Program-made: the position numbers and the translations under genes
Shown here: one piece after another, positions 1-8,475 of the stretch
Layout: each line of letters begins with the position of its first letter
How positions within the stretch are numbered: position 1 is the first letter of the stretch
Origin: Roseivivax lentus
GTDB lineage: Bacteria > Pseudomonadota > Alphaproteobacteria > Rhodobacterales > Rhodobacteraceae
Length of the DNA: 64,000 nt
Reading direction: 5' to 3'
Assembly (NCBI RefSeq): GCF_900156805.1
Contig: NZ_FTOQ01000008.1
Coordinates: 104,228 to 168,227 of the forward strand
The notes under the pieces: generated by a model
The model's input: the letters and a program-made list of their open reading frames with translations, nothing else
Told to the model about the DNA's origin: nothing
Databases searched by the model: none

Positions 1-245
1 CCTCGATGGACAAGGACGGCACGCGCTCGGGCTTCAACATCCCGCTAACCCGCGCCATTTCGAACGCGGTGACGATTCCGGTGATCGCCTCGGGCGGCGT
101 CGGCACGCTCGACCACCTCGTCGAGGGCGTGACCGAAGGCGGGGCCTCGGCGGTGCTCGCCGCCTCAATCTTCCATTTCGGCGATTACACGATCGGCGAG
201 GCCAAGGATTACATGGCCGAACACGGCATCGCGGTGCGCCGATGA
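1..245 (+). CDS. hisF: Imidazole glycerol phosphate synthase cyclase subunit HisF (3' end)
   Basis: Only the C-terminal ~80 residues lie in the window; the reading frame enters at base 3. HisF, with HisH, converts PRFAR to imidazole glycerol phosphate and AICAR in histidine synthesis. The fragment carries the end of the (beta/alpha)8 barrel: a D-G-T-x-x-G-F-N loop, the strand [10 protein letters not shown] that forms the last phosphate-binding site, and [11 protein letters not shown] near the end. The stop overlaps the hisE start in ATGA, the normal hisF-hisE arrangement in Rhodobacteraceae. Identification is firm although the gene is cut by the window edge. Confidence 0.95.
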   Translation, partial: SMDKDGTRSGFNIPLTRAISNAVTIPVIASGGVGTLDHLVEGVTEGGASAVLAASIFHFGDYTIGEAKDYMAEHGIAVRR

Positions 246-562
246 CCATGACCCTCGAAGAGCTGGCCAAGACCGTGGCCAAGCGCGCCAAGGCCGATCC
301 CGAGGACAGCTGGACCGCGCGGCTCATCGCCAAGGGCCCCGAGAAATGCGCCGAGAAATTCGGCGAAGAGGCCATCGAGGCGATCATCGAGGCCGCCAAG
401 GGCAACCGCGCCGGGCTGACCGCGGAAGCCGCCGACGTACTCTTCCACTTCCTCGTGATGCTGGAGGCCCGCAAGGTGCCGCTGTCGGACGTGATGGACG
501 AACTGGCCAAGCGGCAGAAACGCTCGGGCCTTGCCGAGAAGGCCGCCCGCAAGGGCCTCTGA
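242..562 (+). CDS. hisE: Phosphoribosyl-ATP pyrophosphatase HisE
   Basis: The 106-residue protein has the usual length of a free-standing HisE, an all-alpha MazG-like pyrophosphohydrolase that removes pyrophosphate from phosphoribosyl-ATP, the second step of histidine synthesis. Visible family features are the acidic metal-binding helices: [13 protein letters not shown] near residue 40 and [13 protein letters not shown] near residue 60. The start codon overlaps the hisF stop by four bases, so the two are translationally coupled. There is no fused HisI domain, as is normal for this lineage. Confidence 0.95.
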   Translation: MTMTLEELAKTVAKRAKADPEDSWTARLIAKGPEKCAEKFGEEAIEAIIEAAKGNRAGLTAEAADVLFHFLVMLEARKVPLSDVMDELAKRQKRSGLAEKAARKGL

Positions 563-568
563 GGCGGG

Positions 569-1453
569 TTGGACTCCCGCGCGCGCCTCGCCGGTCTCGC
601 CGCGATCATCGCCGCGGCGATGCTCTGGGGCACCACCGGCACGCTGCAGACTCTGCTGCCGCCCGACCGCGCGCCGCTCGCGGTGGGCGCGCTGCGTCTT
701 CTCGTCGGCGCCTGCGGGCTTCTGGCGCTGGCCGCGGCGCAACCGGCCTGCCGCCGGGCGCTGCGCACGCTGCCCCTTGCGGGCATCGTCTTCGCGGGCG
801 CCGCCATCGGGCTCTACAACCTCTTGTTCTTCTGGGGCGTGACCGAGGCAGGTGTCGGCATCGGCACCGCGATCACCATCGGCAGCGCGCCGTTCTGGGC
901 CACCGCCTACGAGGTCTTCGTCCTGCGCCGGCTGCCCACGCCCCTGCGCGCGGGCGGGCTCGTCCTGTCGGTCGCGGGCGTGGCGCTTCTGGCGGGCTCG
1001 GATGCGCGCGGCGCGGCATCGGTCCTGGGAATCGCGCTGACCCTCGGCGCGGGCGCCTGCTATGCCGCCTATTCGCTCGCGACGAGCCGCATGGGCCATC
1101 GCGCGCCATCCACTGCCATTGCCGCGGCGACCTTCACGATGGCGGCGCTTTTCGCGCTGCCGGTCCTCTTCGTGCTGCCCCTGGCTTGGCTGGCCGCGCC
1201 CGGCGCGGCGCTGACCATCGGCGCGCTCGGCCTCGGCGCGACCGGGTTCGCCTACGCGCTCTACACCTGGGGGCTGACGCGGGTCGCGGCCTCGACCGCG
1301 GTGACCCTGGCCCTTGCGGAGCCCGTCACCGCCTGGCTGCTCGCCACCTTCCTCGTGGGTGAGCCCGTCAGCGCGCAGGGCGTCGCGGGCGCGCTTCTGG
1401 TGCTGGCTGGGCTTGCCGTCGTCGCCCTCTCGGGCACCCGCCGCGCCGCCTGA
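569..1453 (+). CDS. DMT/EamA family transporter
   Basis: A 294-residue hydrophobic protein with about ten membrane segments arranged as two EamA repeats (roughly residues 8-140 and 150-288). The first repeat opens with an AMLWGTTGTLQ segment and the second ends with TAVTLALAEPVTAWLLATFLVGE, typical of drug/metabolite exporters of the RhaT/YdcZ type. The frame opens with TTG six bases after hisE; this start fits the family N-terminus but is not certain. Substrate cannot be told from sequence. It ends directly against the convergent aminotransferase gene, with no intergenic base between the two stops. Confidence 0.85.
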   Translation: MDSRARLAGLAAIIAAAMLWGTTGTLQTLLPPDRAPLAVGALRLLVGACGLLALAAAQPACRRALRTLPLAGIVFAGAAIGLYNLLFFWGVTEAGVGIGTAITIGSAPFWATAYEVFVLRRLPTPLRAGGLVLSVAGVALLAGSDARGAASVLGIALTLGAGACYAAYSLATSRMGHRAPSTAIAAATFTMAALFALPVLFVLPLAWLAAPGAALTIGALGLGATGFAYALYTWGLTRVAASTAVTLALAEPVTAWLLATFLVGEPVSAQGVAGALLVLAGLAVVALSGTRRAA

Positions 1454-2719
1454 TCAGAGGATCTTCGACATCGCCGCGAGGAAGGCCGCCACCTCGGCGC
1501 GCGTGTTGTAATGGCACATCGACACCCGCACCGCCGCCTCGAACCCGAGCGGCGTCAGGATGTTGCCGGAATAATGATCGGCCTTGCGGATATGCACCCG
1601 CACGCCCTCCTCCTCCAGCGCCTCGACGATTTCCGCCGCAGGACGGCCCTCGGCGACGAAGGTCACGAGGCCCTCGCGATGGGCGTTCTCGACCCCGCCG
1701 ATCACGGTGACGCCCGGCATTTCCGCCAGACCCGCAAGGTTGCCCGTGCCGTGCAGCATCGCCTCGCAGAGCATCGCTTCCTGCGCCGCGATGGCCCGGC
1801 CCGCCGCCTCGATCCGCGCGCGGGGCTCGGTCGCGTCCGAGACCTCGCCGCCCAGCCAGTCGAAATGGGCCACCACGTCCGACAGGGTCGCATAGGCGCC
1901 GGTATCCCGCGTGCCCAGCTCCCAGTTGCCCTCGGGCCCGCCCTTGAGCGCGTCGTGATCCAGCGCCGTCAGCCGGTCCGACGCCCAGGCCACCCCGTAG
2001 CCATGGCGCGAGAACACCTTGTAGGGCGAGATCACGTAGCCATCGACCCCCGCCGCCCTGAGGTCGATGCCGCCGTGACAGGCATGCTGGATGCCGTCCA
2101 CGATGATGAAAGCCTCGGGCGCCGTGGCCCGGATGGCCGCCGCGATCGCCGCGATGTCGTTGCCGATCCCGGTCACCGGCGAGGTGTGCAGGATCGTCGC
2201 CACGCGCGTCTCCGGCGTGACCTTTGCGGCATAGGCCTCCGCCGTGACGCGGCCTTCGGCATCGTCATGGATGACCTGCACATAAGGCTTGCCCGCCACG
2301 TCCGCCCAGCGCTGCGCGGCCGACCGCGAGGCGGGATGCTCCACCGACGATCCCAGCACGATGCCGCCCTCGGGCGCGCCGAGGCAGGCATCCCGAATGA
2401 GCCGGAACAGCAATTCGGTGCCCGATTCGCCCACGAAGACGCGGCCGCCCTCGGCATTGAAGAACAGTGCCGCGTCGGCCCGCGCGGTGTCGATGATCTC
2501 CTGCAGCTTTTTCGAGGCCGCGTTCATCCGGCCCTGGTTGTCCGGGATCGCGGCGAATTTGGCGCTGGTCTCGACCGCCGATTTCAGCGTCAATGCGCCG
2601 CCCGCATTCTCGAAGAAGATGCGCGGCCCGGTCAGCGGGCATTCCTCCACATGGGCGAAGCGCGCGCGCACACGCGCAATGAGCTGCCCATGGTCCTCAA
2701 TCGGAACCGCCCCGGTCAA
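1454..2719 (-). CDS. Class V aminotransferase (cysteine desulfurase/selenocysteine lyase-like)
   Basis: A 421-residue fold-type I PLP enzyme. The Schiff-base lysine is K234 in the segment ISPYKVFSRHG, with the pyridine-nitrogen aspartate D208 and H212 in VDGIQHACHGG. It resembles the Csd/SufS branch and related class V enzymes, but no clear catalytic cysteine loop for persulfide chemistry was identified, so the substrate is open. I place the start at a TTG that overlaps the yacG stop (TTGA) and has GGAGAG upstream; an upstream in-frame ATG would only add 36 Arg/Gly-rich residues antisense-like in composition. Last gene of the infA-maf-rng-yacG series. Confidence 0.8.
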   Translation of the reverse strand: MTGAVPIEDHGQLIARVRARFAHVEECPLTGPRIFFENAGGALTLKSAVETSAKFAAIPDNQGRMNAASKKLQEIIDTARADAALFFNAEGGRVFVGESGTELLFRLIRDACLGAPEGGIVLGSSVEHPASRSAAQRWADVAGKPYVQVIHDDAEGRVTAEAYAAKVTPETRVATILHTSPVTGIGNDIAAIAAAIRATAPEAFIIVDGIQHACHGGIDLRAAGVDGYVISPYKVFSRHGYGVAWASDRLTALDHDALKGGPEGNWELGTRDTGAYATLSDVVAHFDWLGGEVSDATEPRARIEAAGRAIAAQEAMLCEAMLHGTGNLAGLAEMPGVTVIGGVENAHREGLVTFVAEGRPAAEIVEALEEEGVRVHIRKADHYSGNILTPLGFEAAVRVSMCHYNTRAEVAAFLAAMSKIL

Positions 2720-2913
2720 TGCGTGCTCTCCCCGTCGTCGCGCGCCCGCGCGGCCAGCGCGGCGTCGAGCGCCTCTTCCACCTCCTCGGGGTCGGTCGAC
2801 GGCACCGCGTAGGAACCCGAGAACCACCGCCCGAGATCGAGATCGGCACAGCGGCGCGAACAGAACGGCCGGTACTTCGCGTCGCTTTTCTCCGAACAGA
2901 TCGGACAGCTCAT
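2716..2913 (-). CDS. yacG: DNA gyrase inhibitor/zinc-binding protein YacG
   Basis: A 65-residue zinc protein with four cysteines, C3 and C6 (MSCPIC) and C18 and C22 (CSRRC), followed by the family signature ADLDLGRWFSGSYAVP. E. coli YacG binds zinc and inhibits gyrase by contacting GyrB; the C-terminal tail here is short and acidic. Start overlaps the RNase E/G stop in ATGA. Position directly after the maf and RNase E/G genes is conserved in alphaproteobacteria. Confidence 0.92.
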   Translation of the reverse strand: MSCPICSEKSDAKYRPFCSRRCADLDLGRWFSGSYAVPSTDPEEVEEALDAALAARARDDGESTH

Positions 2914-3929
2914 CCCATCACCTCCCTGAGTGCGACGCGGTCGCGCTTGCGCTGCAATTCGATGTTGCCCATGGGCGTCCAGCCCACGAAGGTCGTCTCG
3001 ACGCTGTCGGACTTGAGCGCGGCCCGCAAGACGCTCTCGATCTGCCGCCGCTCCTTTTTCGGGAACGGCGCGGGGTCGATGACGATGACGCCGCCGAGGC
3101 CCCGCAGACGCAATTGCCGCGGCAGGTCGCGCAGGGCCGCGATGGTCGCCTTCAGCCCCGCCGCGGGCGAAGTGTCTCCGCCGGTATTCACGTCGACCGC
3201 CACCAGCGCCCGGGTTTCCTCCACCGCCATGGTGCCCGCGCCCTTCAGCGGGACCACGGGCGAGGCCAGCGCCTCCAGCGCATCGGCGGCGCCGGTGATC
3301 TCGAAGGCGTCCGGGCCCTCGACCACATCCGCCGGCATCACCCATTCCCGCCAGGCCCGCAGGCTCGGGCTGTCGCCCTCCAGCAGCACCTCGGCCTCGC
3401 GGCCCTGATCGCCCGCCACCTGGTCCGCGACCTCCTGCATCGCGCGGATATCCTCTGCGATCTCGGCGGGATCGGCCCCGGCGCAGGACGAGCGCAGGAT
3501 CAGGCCCGCCGTGCCCTCCATCACCTCGTGGGCGATCTCGAGCAGCGCGTCGCGCGTCTCCTCGTCGCGGATCTGGCGCGAGACGTTCAGCCCCGGCGCG
3601 TCCGGCGTGACGATGGCGTAGCGCGACTTGAACAGCAGCTTCGTCGTGACCGGCACCGCCTTGCCGGGCTCCGCATGGCCGGTGACCTGCACGATCAGCG
3701 CGTCGCCCGGTGCCACGCCCTTGATCTGGCGCAGGTAGACCGGGCCGTCCGGCGTGTCGCAGAAGATGCCGCCCTGGCCCTTCATGGGCCGCCGCGCGAT
3801 GGCGCGGTAGATGGTGCCGGGGGCCGGCTGGTCGCCCGCGACGAACAGATCGTCGAGCCGCCCGTCCACCATCAGCGCCGCCGCTTCGCGGCCCGCGATC
3901 TCGCCCAATGCGATCTGTGCGCCCTTCAT
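2910..3929 (-). CDS. Ribonuclease E/G family protein (short form)
   Basis: A 339-residue member of the RNase E/G family. An S1-like RNA-binding region occupies about residues 30-110 and the DNase I-like catalytic region follows, with the metal-binding aspartates visible in [11 protein letters not shown] and [11 protein letters not shown]. It is much shorter than E. coli RNase G (489 residues): the zinc-link CxxC and the small domain are missing, as seen in the paralogous short ribonucleases linked to maf and yacG in Rhodobacteraceae. It is probably a processing enzyme but not the main RNase E. The start ATG overlaps the maf stop. Confidence 0.85.
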   Translation of the reverse strand: MKGAQIALGEIAGREAAALMVDGRLDDLFVAGDQPAPGTIYRAIARRPMKGQGGIFCDTPDGPVYLRQIKGVAPGDALIVQVTGHAEPGKAVPVTTKLLFKSRYAIVTPDAPGLNVSRQIRDEETRDALLEIAHEVMEGTAGLILRSSCAGADPAEIAEDIRAMQEVADQVAGDQGREAEVLLEGDSPSLRAWREWVMPADVVEGPDAFEITGAADALEALASPVVPLKGAGTMAVEETRALVAVDVNTGGDTSPAAGLKATIAALRDLPRQLRLRGLGGVIVIDPAPFPKKERRQIESVLRAALKSDSVETTFVGWTPMGNIELQRKRDRVALREVMG

Positions 3930-4507
3930 GCCGCCTCCTCCGTCCAGATGGGGTGGCCCGCCGCCTGCAGGAGCTGCGCGGTTTCCGCGAGCGGCAGGCC
4001 GACGATGGCCGAATAGGAGCCCGACATCCACGGGATCAGCGCAGCCGCCGGTCCCTGGATGGCGTAGCCGCCCGCCTTTCCCTGCCAGTCGCCGGTGGCG
4101 AGGTAGCCGTTCACCTCGATATCGGACAGGGCCTTCATCTTCACCTGGCTCATCACGTCGCGCTCCCAGATTCGGTCGCCGCGCCGCACCGCCACCGCCG
4201 TCACCACCCGGTGCCGCCGTCCGGACAGCGCCCAGAGGAAGGCCGCCGCCTCGCCCGCATCTTCGGGCTTGCCGAGGATGCGGCGGCCCAGCGCGACGGT
4301 CGTGTCTGCACAGAGCACGATATCGTCCGGCTCCGCCGCGACCGCGCGGACCTTCTCGCGCGCGATCCGCTGGCAATAGGGCCGCGGCAACTCGCCCTTG
4401 CCGGGCGTCTCGTCGATTTCGGGCGGGCGCACCGCGTCCGGCACCACGCCAAGCGTGGCGAGAAGCTCCAGCCGCCGCGGGCTGCCCGATCCCAGAATGA
4501 GCGCCAT
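3926..4507 (-). CDS. maf: Maf family nucleotide pyrophosphatase
   Basis: A 193-residue Maf/Ham1-fold house-cleaning enzyme that hydrolyses non-canonical nucleoside triphosphates. It has the N-terminal signature [14 protein letters not shown], the CADTTVAL segment with the catalytic aspartate, and the late [25 protein letters not shown] segment. I choose the ATG at 4507 because GGGGGA lies six bases upstream and [12 protein letters not shown] matches the family; an ATG six codons earlier is possible. It follows infA and overlaps the RNase E/G gene by four bases. Confidence 0.93.
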   Translation of the reverse strand: MALILGSGSPRRLELLATLGVVPDAVRPPEIDETPGKGELPRPYCQRIAREKVRAVAAEPDDIVLCADTTVALGRRILGKPEDAGEAAAFLWALSGRRHRVVTAVAVRRGDRIWERDVMSQVKMKALSDIEVNGYLATGDWQGKAGGYAIQGPAAALIPWMSGSYSAIVGLPLAETAQLLQAAGHPIWTEEAA

Positions 4508-4530
4508 GATGCGTCCCCCAGACATGCGAG

Positions 4531-4548
4531 AGGGGCCCGGAGGCCCCT
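4531..4548 (-). terminator. Hairpin between infA and maf (possible weak terminator)
   Basis: A 7-bp perfect inverted repeat (AGGGGCC / GGCCCCT) with a 4-base loop sits between the infA stop and the maf start. There is no T-run on either side, so it may only slow or attenuate transcription or stabilise the infA 3' end. Transcription probably continues into maf. Confidence 0.35.
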
Positions 4549-4579
4549 GTCATCGCCGATCCCGATCTTGCGGTTCGGC

Positions 4580-4798
4580 TTACTTGAAGCGGTAGTTGAT
4601 CCGCCCCTTGGTCAGGTCGTAAGGCGTCATTTCCACCTGGACCTTGTCGCCAGCCAGAACCCGGATGCGGTTCTTGCGCATCTTGCCTGCCGTATGCGCG
4701 ATGATCTCATGGCCGTTTTCTAGCTCGACCCGGAACGTCGCATTCGGCAGGAGTTCCTTCACGACACCGGGAAATTCGAGCGTATCTTCCTTGGCCAT
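4580..4798 (-). CDS. infA: Translation initiation factor IF-1
   Basis: A 72-residue OB-fold protein identical in layout to bacterial IF-1: [11 protein letters not shown] start, [34 protein letters not shown] core and a [12 protein letters not shown] end. It binds the ribosomal A site with IF-2 and IF-3 during initiation. A GGAGAG ribosome-binding site lies a few bases before ATG. First gene of the infA-maf-RNase E/G-yacG block. Confidence 0.98.
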   Translation of the reverse strand: MAKEDTLEFPGVVKELLPNATFRVELENGHEIIAHTAGKMRKNRIRVLAGDKVQVEMTPYDLTKGRINYRFK

Positions 4799-4894
4799 GG
4801 TCTCTCCTGCATTGGGGTTTGCACCGCTCCCCGAGGGAAAGCGATGCGATGCGCGGTAAATGAGCCCGTTTCAAGCTTTTTTCAAGAGGCAATA

Positions 4895-5815
4895 TCACCG
4901 GAGCCGCTGCAGTGCGGCAATGCCGTCGCGGCCTGTCTGGTCCGCCCAATGCGCCCGGTTCAGCACGACGCCATCCGCGCGCACCGCCGCGACCTGCGCG
5001 GGATCGACCCGCGCATAGGTCCAGCCGGGCGCGTTCAGCCTGCCCTCGGCCAGCACGCCCGTGGCCGGAAAGCCCGTATCCGGCGGGCCGAAGACGCCGC
5101 CCGCGCCGCAATTGGTGTCCACCGCCTCAGACCAGGGGGCATCGCCCACGGTCGAGGCCATGACCGCGATGCATTGCGCCTCGAGCGCGCGGGCCGTGGC
5201 CCCGATCCGCACCCGCCAATAGCCCGTCAGCGCCTCTGTGCAGGAGGGCATGAGCAGGATCTCGGCCTCCGACAGCGCGCGGCCCAGCAGCGGGTATTCC
5301 CCGTCATAGCAGATGAGGATGCCGATCCGCCCCAGCGCCGTGTCGAAAAGGCGCAGCGGGCCGCCCGGCACGACGCCCCAGACCTCGCGCTCAAACCGGG
5401 TCATGATCTGCTTGTCCTGCACGCCGATCTGCCCGTCCGGTGTGAAAAGCCGCGCGCGGTTCACCGGGCGCGGCCCGATCTCCGGATCGAAGACCGGCGC
5501 GGAGGCCGCGAGGATGTGCACGCCGTGCCGCATGGCCAGATCGCGGTGCAGCGCGTCGGCCTCGGGGATCCGGGCCGACACCGCGTGCAGCGAGGCCTCT
5601 AGATCGCCCGCCACCTCCGGGCCTGCCAGCGTGGCCAGCTCCATCGCGCCGTATTCGGGAAAGACCAGAAGCTGCGCGCCCTGCCCCGCGGCCTCGGCCA
5701 CCCAGGCCTCGATCTTGGCGGCATAGGCGGCCCAGTCTGGCAGCTGGTCCATCGGGTAGGCGGCGGTCGCGACGATGAAGGCGGCCGCGCTGCCCGACCG
5801 CAGGTCTTCAGACAA
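4895..5815 (-). CDS. Carbon-nitrogen hydrolase (nitrilase superfamily)
   Basis: A 306-residue amidase/nitrilase-fold enzyme. The Glu-Lys-Cys triad is visible: E54 (VFPEYG), K135 ([10 protein letters not shown]) and C169 (LICYDGEYP). It probably hydrolyses a small amide or nitrile; the specificity is not readable. The start is a TTG at 5815 whose frame overlaps the last eight bases of scoB, implying translational coupling to the CoA-transferase operon; there is no obvious Shine-Dalgarno. The role next to scoAB is unclear. Confidence 0.88.
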   Translation of the reverse strand: MSEDLRSGSAAAFIVATAAYPMDQLPDWAAYAAKIEAWVAEAAGQGAQLLVFPEYGAMELATLAGPEVAGDLEASLHAVSARIPEADALHRDLAMRHGVHILAASAPVFDPEIGPRPVNRARLFTPDGQIGVQDKQIMTRFEREVWGVVPGGPLRLFDTALGRIGILICYDGEYPLLGRALSEAEILLMPSCTEALTGYWRVRIGATARALEAQCIAVMASTVGDAPWSEAVDTNCGAGGVFGPPDTGFPATGVLAEGRLNAPGWTYARVDPAQVAAVRADGVVLNRAHWADQTGRDGIAALQRLR

Positions 5816-6434
5816 TTTTGGCGTCAGTGGCCGCGATGATGTCCTCGCGGGTCACACCCGGGGCGCATTCCTGGATGTGCAGACCCTTGTGGGTCACGTC
5901 CAGCACGCCGAGATTGGTGATGATACGGTCCACGACCCCCTTGCCGGTCAGCGGCAGGGTGCATTCCTTCAGCAGCTTCGATTCGCCCGCCTTGTTCTGG
6001 TGATCCATCACCACGACGACCCGCTGCACGCCCGCGACGAGGTCCATCGCGCCGCCCATGCCCTTCACCAGCTTGCCGGGGATCATCCAGTTCGCCAAGT
6101 CGCCCTTCTCGGACACTTCCATGGCGCCGAGGATGGCCGCCGCGATCTTGCCGCCGCGAATCATGCCGAACGAGGTGGCGCTGTCGAAATAGGAGGTCTC
6201 GGGCAGCTCCGTGATGGTCTGCTTGCCGGCATTGATGAGATCCGGGTCCTCTTCGCCCTCATAGGGAAAGGGGCCCATGCCCAGCATGCCGTTTTCCGAT
6301 TGCAGCGTGACGGTCACGCCTTCGGGGATGTAGTTCGGCACCAGCGTCGGGATGCCGATGCCGAGATTCACATAGGTGCCGTCTTCGAGTTCCTGGGCGG
6401 CACGCGCCGCCATCTGTTCACGATCCCAAGGCAT
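5808..6434 (-). CDS. scoB: 3-oxoacid CoA-transferase subunit B
   Basis: A 208-residue family I CoA-transferase beta subunit. It carries the [10 protein letters not shown] motif and the catalytic glutamate E47 within QSENGMLG, which forms the glutamyl-CoA thioester. With ScoA it moves CoA from succinyl-CoA to acetoacetate or related 3-oxoacids. Unusually, it does not follow scoA directly: a LOV kinase gene lies between them with only 3-bp gaps on either side. Confidence 0.94.
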   Translation of the reverse strand: MPWDREQMAARAAQELEDGTYVNLGIGIPTLVPNYIPEGVTVTLQSENGMLGMGPFPYEGEEDPDLINAGKQTITELPETSYFDSATSFGMIRGGKIAAAILGAMEVSEKGDLANWMIPGKLVKGMGGAMDLVAGVQRVVVVMDHQNKAGESKLLKECTLPLTGKGVVDRIITNLGVLDVTHKGLHIQECAPGVTREDIIAATDAKIV

Positions 6435-6437
6435 GTC

Positions 6438-7496
6438 TCATGCTCCTTTTTTTGCGAGGTCGTGCGGGTGCACGGGCACGTCGACCATGACGACGGTGCC
6501 CGCCGCGCCGCGCGCGACATTGATGGTTGCATCGAGCCCGTCGAGCAGCGAGGCGATCAGCCGACCGCCCACCGTGTTGTTCGAGGGCCAGTCGATCTTG
6601 GCCGGGATGCCGACCCCGTCATCGGACAGGATCAGCCGCAATCCCCCCGCCGCGAGCTTGGTCACCCGCAGGTCGACGAAGCCGCTGTCGAGGCCGACGA
6701 AGGCATGCGAAAAGGCGTTGGACAGCGTCTCGGACAGGATCAGCGCGATCCTCAGCGCGTCGTCCAGCCCGACCTCCATCTGTTCGAATTGCTGCACCAC
6801 GCGGATGCCGGGGCGGCTTTCGTGATGGGTCACGTTCGCGGCGATGCGGCTCAACAGCGCCCCGAGATCGAGCCCGGCACGGTCCAGTTCGCGGTCGGCC
6901 TTCTGCATCTCCTCGTAGACGAGCTGGATGCAATCGAGCCGCCGCGGCATGGCCTCGATCTCGGTCATGGGCTCGGTGAGGTTCTCGCGGATATCCGGAT
7001 GGGCGATATTGCGCAGGATCAGCCCGAGGTCGCCATGCACCCGGCCCAGCAGCAGGTCGAGAATGGTGTCGTTAGAGACCGACTCGTCCTCATCTTCGCG
7101 CAATTCCTTCTGGAAGCCGAGGAAATACAACGGGTTGCCCTGCTCGTCGAGGATCGGCGCGATGGTCAGCCGGTTCAGGAACGGCTGCCCCGAGGCCCGG
7201 TAGTTCAGGATATCGACCGACACTTCGCGGCCGTTCTCCACGGCGGTTCGGATGCGGTCCACGTCGGTCTTGCGGGTCCGCTCGCCCTGCAGGAAGCGGC
7301 AGTTCCGCCCGATGACCGACGACCGCGCGTACCCGGTGATCCGCTCGAACGCGTCGTTGACGTAGACGATCGGATTGTCGGGCACCTGCGGATTGGTGAT
7401 GACGATCGCAAGCGACAGGCGCGAAAAGCCCGCCATTGCCGAACGCTCGTCGAGGACCGAACTCAATCGCCTGGATTTCACCGCAGCGCCCGCCAT
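6438..7496 (-). CDS. LOV-domain sensor histidine kinase-like protein
   Basis: A 352-residue soluble protein. Residues ~22-135 form a PAS/LOV domain with the blue-light signature GRNCRFLQG; C66 is the expected cysteine that forms the flavin adduct. A helical dimerisation region follows (~140-225), then an HATPase_c domain with an N box (SETLSNAFSHAF, ~255) and G1 box (SDDGVGIP, ~291). It resembles HisKA_2/HWE-type LOV kinases, but where those have HHRVKNN this protein has LGRVHGD, so the usual phosphoacceptor histidine is replaced and only a shifted H154 remains. It lies between scoA and scoB and is probably cotranscribed. No response regulator is nearby. Confidence 0.88.
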   Translation of the reverse strand: MAGAAVKSRRLSSVLDERSAMAGFSRLSLAIVITNPQVPDNPIVYVNDAFERITGYARSSVIGRNCRFLQGERTRKTDVDRIRTAVENGREVSVDILNYRASGQPFLNRLTIAPILDEQGNPLYFLGFQKELREDEDESVSNDTILDLLLGRVHGDLGLILRNIAHPDIRENLTEPMTEIEAMPRRLDCIQLVYEEMQKADRELDRAGLDLGALLSRIAANVTHHESRPGIRVVQQFEQMEVGLDDALRIALILSETLSNAFSHAFVGLDSGFVDLRVTKLAAGGLRLILSDDGVGIPAKIDWPSNNTVGGRLIASLLDGLDATINVARGAAGTVVMVDVPVHPHDLAKKGA

Positions 7497-7499
7497 GGT

Positions 7500-8201
7500 T
7501 CAGGCCGCTTTCTTCCGCGTGGTGACCTTCTCGATGCGCTTTTCATGCGCACCCTGGATCAGCCGGTGCACGTAGACGCCCGGCAGGTGGATGTTGTCGG
7601 GGTCGAGTTCTCCGGGCTGGACGATCTCTTCCACCTCGACCACGCAGGTCTTGCCGCACATGGCCGCGGGCGGATTGAAGTTCCGCGCGGTCTTGCGGAA
7701 GACGAGGTTGCCGGTCGTGTCGGCCTTCCACGCCTTGACGATGGAGAGGTCCGCGAAGATGCCGCGCTCGAGGATGTAGTTCTCGCCGTCGAACTCCTTC
7801 ACTTCCTTGCCCTCGGCGATCTGCGTGCCGTAGCCGGTCTTGGTGTAGAAGCCCGGAATACCCGCGCCGCCCGCGCGCATCCGCTCCGCGAGCGTGCCCT
7901 GCGGGGTGAATTCCAGCTCCAGTTCGCCCGACAGGTACTGGCGCATGAATTCCGCGTTCTCGCCCACATAGGACGAGATCATCTTCTTCACCTGCCGCGT
8001 CTGCAGCAGGATGCCGATGCCGAAATCGTCCACACCCGCATTGTTCGACGCGAAGGTCAGGTTCTTGACACCGGATTGCTTGATCGCCTCCAGAAGCAAC
8101 TCGGGAATGCCGCAGAGGCCGAAGCCCCCGGCCGCAATCAGCATGTCGTCGTGCAACAGACCCTCGAGCGCCTCGGCAGCGGAATTGTAGACTTTCTGCA
8201 T
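7500..8201 (-). CDS. scoA: 3-oxoacid CoA-transferase subunit A
   Basis: A 233-residue family I CoA-transferase alpha subunit with the signature [12 protein letters not shown] near residue 24 and the later [19 protein letters not shown] region ([14 protein letters not shown]). It pairs with ScoB in ketone-body or short-chain 3-oxoacid activation. First gene of the scoA-LOV kinase-scoB-nitrilase unit; the gap to the next gene is three bases. Confidence 0.94.
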   Translation of the reverse strand: MQKVYNSAAEALEGLLHDDMLIAAGGFGLCGIPELLLEAIKQSGVKNLTFASNNAGVDDFGIGILLQTRQVKKMISSYVGENAEFMRQYLSGELELEFTPQGTLAERMRAGGAGIPGFYTKTGYGTQIAEGKEVKEFDGENYILERGIFADLSIVKAWKADTTGNLVFRKTARNFNPPAAMCGKTCVVEVEEIVQPGELDPDNIHLPGVYVHRLIQGAHEKRIEKVTTRKKAA

Positions 8202-8475
8202 GGAAGTCTTCCCCCGTAAGCGTTGATTTCCGCCCGTTTGTGGCGAGCGCCCGGGGTGAAGTCAATGCAAACGCAGCATCGATGCAAAGGGCAGGCCCGA
8301 CGGTCCCGGCGGGATCCTGCAGCCCTGCATGATGCCCGCAATCCCCGGCGTGGCTGTCGAGCTGCGGCGGCGCGCGGCCAGTGCGGCGCAAGCATGACGC
8401 GCACGCCTCCCGGGGCGGCATCGCCGCCCACTGGGCCGATTGTGCACGCCGCGTCTGCCCGGCGCGCCCGGGCGT
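8202..8475. other. Intergenic region between topA and scoA
   Basis: A 274-bp gap with no credible gene on either strand. It must hold the scoA promoter. A GC-only hairpin (6-bp arms GCCCGG/CCGGGC, 8457-8473) starts three bases beyond the topA stop and could mark the topA transcript end, although no T-run follows it. Confidence 0.5.

Noticed and set aside
5775..8219. An 814-codon plus-strand frame across the scoA-LOV-scoB region
   Set aside because: It spans three well-supported minus-strand genes and has typical antisense composition; high GC removes stop codons by chance.
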